A stretch of 17,242 nt of DNA from assembly GCA_027306845.1 (NCBI GenBank), contig DAHUYY010000017.1:1-17242 (forward strand), read 5' to 3'. The position numbers were made by a program, and so were the translations under genes. The first letter of the stretch is position 1. Each line of letters starts with the position of its first letter. A model generated the notes under the pieces. That model made no database searches, was not told the DNA's origin, and saw nothing but the letters and a program-made list of their open reading frames with translations. Shown piece by piece: positions 14,402 to 17,242 of the stretch. This DNA comes from Vulcanimicrobiota bacterium. Lineage in GTDB: Bacteria > Vulcanimicrobiota > Vulcanimicrobiia > Vulcanimicrobiales > Vulcanimicrobiaceae.

Positions 14402-16039
14402 TTAGGAGACCGCGGCGGTCGCTCGCCGAACCGCGCTTGCCAGCAGCGTCTTATAACCGACGCTGGGGAAGAGCACGGTTACGTAATCGCGCTCCGCGCG
14501 TTCGATGGTGCCGATGCCGAACTTCGGATGCTCGACGACCTCGGAGATGCCGTAGCCGTCGCCTTGAATGTTCGCGACCTTCGGCAGCGTCGCCGCGCGC
14601 AAGCAGTTATCGCACGCGCCGCAATTTTCGGTGGTGAAGATCTCGCCGAAATAATTGAGGATGAAGCGCCGCCGGCACGAGGTCGCTTCGGCATACTGCA
14701 GCATCATCGCGAGTTTGCTCTGGTCGTAGGAGCGCTTGGTTTCGTAGTTGGCGAGATTGAGCACCAATTCGCGGTTCTTCCGCGCCGCCTCGGAGACGGT
14801 GTAGGTGCTGCGCCCGACGGTGTCGATGTAGCCCGCTTTGCGTAGCAGCGCGAGAATGACTTTCAGTTTCGTCAGCGGCAGCTGCAGAATCTTGCGCAGA
14901 TCGACCATCGCGACGCCGCTCTCTTGCGTGCCGAAGACTTCGATCGTGCCGAAGACGCGCTGCACGTCTTCGATATCGGGATACTTCCCGGTGAGGAAAT
15001 AGGTTTGCACGCGGGTATCGCTCATGCGATAGATGAGGATGCAGCGCGAGGGGAGGCCGTCGCGCCCGGCGCGCCCCGCTTCTTGCGTGTAGGCTTCGAT
15101 CGATCCGGGGAGATCGTAGTGAATGACGAAGCGGATATTCGGCTTATCGATGCCGAGCCCGAAGGCGTTGGTTGCGACGACCGCGCGAATTTTCTCGCCC
15201 ATGAAGAGTTCGTGCACGCGGGTGCGATCTTCTTTGTGCAGTTTCGAATGATAGACTTCTGCCGGCATACCGAGGCGCTCGGTGAGAAATTCGCAGACGG
15301 CGAGCGCGTTTTTAATCGTCGCGGTATAGATGATGCCGGTGCCTTCGATCGCATCGTCGCCGGTGAAGAGCCGTTCGATGGTTTTGAGTTTATCGGGCTC
15401 TTTTTCAGCCTTCCGTGCTTCGTAAATTAAATTCGGCCGGTCGAAGCCGCGCACGATCGGCTGCACGTTCTCGATACCGAGCTGGTGCAGGATATCTTCG
15501 CGGACGGCGGGGGTCGCGGTGGCGGTCAGTGCGAGAATCGGCGGGCGCCCCAGCTTGCGCACGACCGAACCGAGCGCAAGGTAGGCGGGGCGGAAATCGT
15601 GCCCCCATTGGCTGATGCAATGCGCTTCATCGACGACGAAGAGCGGCACGTGGACCGATTGTAAAACTTTGATGAAACGTTCGTCTTCGAGCTTCTCAGG
15701 TGTCGTGTAGACGATTTTAATCTCGCCGGCGCCGATGCGGCGCATCGCGCGCGCTTCTTGTTCTTCCGAGAGCGTCGAGTTGATGGCGACGACGGCGGTG
15801 ATGCCGCGCGCTTTGAGCATGTCGAGCTGATCTTTCATCAGCGCGATGAGCGGGCTGACGACGACGGTGGTGCCTTCGAGCATCAACGCGGGGAGCTGAT
15901 AGGTGAGACTTTTCCCACCGCCGGTCGCGAGAATCGCGAGCGTGTCGTTTCCGGCGAGTACGCGCTCAACGACCGCTTCCTGGCCTTGGAAGAAGTTTTC
16001 AAAGCCAAACCATTTGTGCAGGGCGACCTGCAGATTCAC
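14402..16039 (-). CDS. recQ: ATP-dependent DNA helicase RecQ, variant with C-terminal Tudor-like module
   Basis: A 545-residue RecQ-family 3'-5' DNA helicase for recombination and fork repair. The helicase core has FFQGQEAV (motif 0, 17-24), ATGGGKS (38-44), DEAHC (137-141), LTATATP (171-177) and QEAGRAGRDG (319-328). The zinc ligands are Cys455, Cys473, Cys476 and Cys479 (CRRRFILNYFGE...CGACDNC). Between core and zinc site there are about 110 residues, more than in E. coli RecQ, including a winged-helix-like stretch (VDLRKILQLPLTKLKVILAL). HRDC is absent; the end instead reads VVEHPKFGIGTIE...VTVLFPSVGYKTLL (501-533), like the Tudor-type C-terminus of UvrD/PcrA. GTG 16039 is the start, with GAGGAGAGG about 10 bases upstream. 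The secreted-protein gene follows after eight bases. Confidence 0.94.
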   Translation of the reverse strand: MNLQVALHKWFGFENFFQGQEAVVERVLAGNDTLAILATGGGKSLTYQLPALMLEGTTVVVSPLIALMKDQLDMLKARGITAVVAINSTLSEEQEARAMRRIGAGEIKIVYTTPEKLEDERFIKVLQSVHVPLFVVDEAHCISQWGHDFRPAYLALGSVVRKLGRPPILALTATATPAVREDILHQLGIENVQPIVRGFDRPNLIYEARKAEKEPDKLKTIERLFTGDDAIEGTGIIYTATIKNALAVCEFLTERLGMPAEVYHSKLHKEDRTRVHELFMGEKIRAVVATNAFGLGIDKPNIRFVIHYDLPGSIEAYTQEAGRAGRDGLPSRCILIYRMSDTRVQTYFLTGKYPDIEDVQRVFGTIEVFGTQESGVAMVDLRKILQLPLTKLKVILALLRKAGYIDTVGRSTYTVSEAARKNRELVLNLANYETKRSYDQSKLAMMLQYAEATSCRRRFILNYFGEIFTTENCGACDNCLRAATLPKVANIQGDGYGISEVVEHPKFGIGTIERAERDYVTVLFPSVGYKTLLASAVRRATAAVS

Positions 16040-16063
16040 GCGGTGGGGTTCCTCTCCTCGAAC

Positions 16064-16122
16064 AGGGATGCAGCCCTCGTCGCTTAGCGACGTGGGCCCA
16101 AAGCTGCCTCTTTACGCTCCCT
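16064..16122. other. Extended base-paired element in the recQ-dnaX intergenic region
   Basis: Nested inverted repeats: AGGGA (16064-16068) with TCCCT (16118-16122); GCAGC (16070-16074) with GCTGC (16103-16107); and a perfect inner hairpin CGTCGC-TTA-GCGACG (16078-16092). The element lies in the predicted leader of recQ, between a minus-strand -10 box and the recQ GTG, and also upstream of dnaX. It could be a leader RNA structure or a small RNA. I could not match it to a riboswitch, T-box or SRP RNA. Together with the dyad and promoters it accounts for most of 16040-16205. Confidence 0.45.
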
Positions 16123-16135
16123 TCTCATCCTGGCG

Positions 16136-16148
16136 AGCGTGGCACGCT
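16136..16148. promoter_or_regulatory. Short perfect dyad between the divergent genes
   Basis: AGCGTG-G-CACGCT is a perfect 6-base inverted repeat with one central base, next to the divergent -10 boxes. Its size and symmetry fit an operator for a dimeric regulator, though a small hairpin or chance are also possible in DNA this GC-rich. Confidence 0.3.
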
Positions 16149-16155
16149 TCTCTCG

Positions 16156-16163
16156 TAGTATAC
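16156..16163. promoter_or_regulatory. Overlapping divergent -10-like boxes for recQ and dnaX
   Basis: On the minus strand TATACT (16162-16157) matches five of six -10 consensus bases and would give a recQ leader of about 110 bases. On the plus strand TAGTAT (16156-16161) matches four of six and would give a dnaX leader of about 40 bases. The -35 regions are weak on both strands. This is the only A/T-rich spot in the gap. Confidence 0.35.
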
Positions 16164-16205
16164 CCCATGCAGGCGAGAAGATACAGGGCCGCTAAGCCAA
16201 GTTTA

Positions 16206-17242
16206 ATGTCTCTCTATCGCAGGTGGCGGCCGAAGAGCTTCTCCGAGCTCGTCGGTCAAGATTCCGTTATTCGAACCCTTCGCAGCGCGATCGAGGGTGG
16301 GAAGGTAGCCCACGCCTACCTGTTCTCGGGGCCGCGCGGAAGCGGCAAGACCTCGGCGGCAAAAATCTTCGCTCGCTGCATGAATTGCGAGCGCGGCCCG
16401 ACCGCCGAGCCCGATAACACCTGCGCGGCGTGCGTTGCGATGCTTGAAGGCACCGCGCTAGACGTGCTGGAGATCGACGCGGCGAGCAATCGCGGCATCG
16501 ACGAGATTCGTTCGCTACGCGATGCGGTGAAGTTTCCGCCCTCGGTGATGCGCAAGAAAATCTATATCATCGATGAAGCGCACATGCTCACGAAAGAGGG
16601 CGCGAACGCGTTTTTAAAAACGCTCGAAGAGCCGCCCGAACACGCGCTCTTTATTCTCGCAACGACCGAACCGGAGCGTTTGCCGGTAACGATTCTTTCG
16701 CGCTGCCAACGCTACGCGTTTCGACGCATCGCGATTCCGGTGATGATCGAACGGATGCGCGAGATCGCCGCGGCGGAGAATATCGCCGTCGAAGAGAGTG
16801 CGCTCGCCGCGATCGCCTATCGCGCCGATGGCGGCCTGCGCGACGCGCTCACGATGCTCGAACAGGCGGCGGCGTACGGTGACGGGCGCGTCGACGGCGC
16901 GGCGATTGAATCGGCGTTCGGCTCGAACGGCCGCGAGATGGCGCTGCGCCTGCGCGATGATGTGCTGCGCCGCGATGCCGGCGCGATGCTGCGCACGATC
17001 GAGGAAGCGAGCGACTCGGGGATAGAGCCGGCGACCTTGCTGCGCGCGCTCTTGGGCGCGATGCGGAATTTGCTGGTCGCGCGGATCGACCCGGCGCTGC
17101 TCGCACGCGATAGCGCGCCGGAGGATGCCGCCGAGGCGACCGCGCGCGCCGCGGATATCGAGAGCACGACGGTGCTGCCGCTGCTGCGCGTACTCACCGA
17201 CGCCGCAACGCTGGCGCGCGGAGGCGACGCGCGCTTGGAGCT
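16206..17242 (+). CDS. dnaX: DNA polymerase III clamp-loader subunit gamma/tau DnaX, N-terminal part
   Basis: The gene runs off the window; 345 complete codons are visible. DnaX forms the AAA+ ATPase core of the clamp loader and, as tau, holds the replisome together. It starts MSLYRRWRPKSFSELVGQ, followed by HAYLFSGPRGSGKTS (Walker A, 42-50), LDVLEIDAASNRGIDEIR, IYIIDEAHML (Walker B, Asp123-Glu124), FLKTLEEPPEH, LATTEPERLP (sensor 1) and ILSRCQRY with the arginine finger Arg166. The zinc module has Cys61, Cys73 and Cys76, but the fourth expected Cys is Asp70; Cys58 is extra. I chose ATG 16206 because family members begin just before LYRKWRP; an in-frame ATG at 16167 would add 13 residues. Neither has a clear ribosome binding site. 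The tau-specific end and any frameshift site are outside the window. Confidence 0.96.
   Translation, partial: MSLYRRWRPKSFSELVGQDSVIRTLRSAIEGGKVAHAYLFSGPRGSGKTSAAKIFARCMNCERGPTAEPDNTCAACVAMLEGTALDVLEIDAASNRGIDEIRSLRDAVKFPPSVMRKKIYIIDEAHMLTKEGANAFLKTLEEPPEHALFILATTEPERLPVTILSRCQRYAFRRIAIPVMIERMREIAAAENIAVEESALAAIAYRADGGLRDALTMLEQAAAYGDGRVDGAAIESAFGSNGREMALRLRDDVLRRDAGAMLRTIEEASDSGIEPATLLRALLGAMRNLLVARIDPALLARDSAPEDAAEATARAADIESTTVLPLLRVLTDAATLARGGDARLE

Noticed and set aside
16040..16150. Known riboswitch or T-box in the recQ leader
   Set aside because: I compared by memory with c-di-GMP, cobalamin, SAM, glycine, TPP, guanidine and T-box consensus elements and found no matching conserved core.
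16040..16205. SRP (4.5S) RNA upstream of dnaX
   Set aside because: The conserved GGTCAGG...GGAAGG.AGCAGC core is absent on both strands, although the place and some pairing are suggestive.
16167..16205. Upstream ATG 16167 as dnaX start
   Set aside because: The 13 added residues are not typical of DnaX, which begins just before LYRKWRP. The ATG also falls at the predicted transcription start of the plus-strand -10 box.
1..17242. Defence system, prophage, integrase, transposon or toxin-antitoxin pair
   Set aside because: No such protein motifs, terminal repeats or composition breaks are visible; the content is core envelope, replication and repair genes.

Overview
This window comes from the chromosome of a GC-rich (roughly 60% or more) diderm bacterium that makes lipopolysaccharide. 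It carries the core lipid A genes (lpxC, fabZ, lpxA, lpxB) and the export genes (lptC, lptB, an lptF/G-type permease) in one compact run. Several details do not look proteobacterial: a DUF3084 membrane protein followed by a YqgF-like RNase H-fold protein, a second LpxB-like protein of the kind known from cyanobacteria and Deinococcus, LptC as a lipoprotein, and a single LptF/G permease. My guess is a deep-branching lineage such as Candidatus Eremiobacterota (WPS-2). That rests on gene content and style only and is low confidence.

Layout. (1) 1-9646, plus strand: one long apparent operon of eleven genes: lpxC (3' end only), fabZ, lpxA, lpxB, a UshA-like metallophosphoesterase, an LpxB-related glycosyltransferase, an O-antigen ligase/polymerase-like protein, lptC, lptB, lptF/G, DUF3084, and a RuvX/YqgF-like protein (eleven complete genes after the partial lpxC). 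Most junctions are 4-base stop/start overlaps (GTGA or ATGA) or gaps under 10 bases. (2) 9647-9773: an intergenic region with a hairpin and a good sigma70-like promoter. (3) 9774-12699, plus strand: a second operon with a secreted, probably outer-membrane beta-barrel protein, a membrane-anchored TPR protein that probably starts at a rare CTG, and a GT4 glycosyltransferase. (4) 14393-12678 and 16039-14402, minus strand: recQ, then a large secreted protein with a proline-rich linker and an Ig-like domain. The secreted gene overlaps the glycosyltransferase tail to tail by 22 bases. (5) 16040-16205: a divergent intergenic region with a large base-paired element, a smaller dyad and back-to-back -10-like boxes. 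(6) 16206 to the window end, plus strand: dnaX, cut by the window edge.

How it works together. LpxC, FabZ, LpxA and LpxB cover much of UDP-GlcNAc to lipid A disaccharide. The UDP-diacylglucosamine hydrolase step (LpxH/LpxI/LpxG) has no classical gene here, but the metallophosphoesterase directly after lpxB has the right metal-site motifs, including an LpxH-like GNR(E/D)F, and is a good candidate. The O-antigen ligase-like protein would join polymer to the lipid A core, and LptC, LptB and LptF/G would move LPS to the outer membrane. lpxD, lpxK, kdtA, lptA and lptD are not in the window.

The most useful observations are an apparent one-base deletion at the 3' end of lptB (restoring one base recreates the expected C-terminus and a GTGA overlap with the permease), the LpxH-candidate phosphoesterase, the CTG start of the TPR gene, the structured recQ/dnaX intergenic region, and a DnaX zinc-site cysteine replaced by aspartate. 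I did not find a defence system, CRISPR array, mobile element, tRNA or rRNA.
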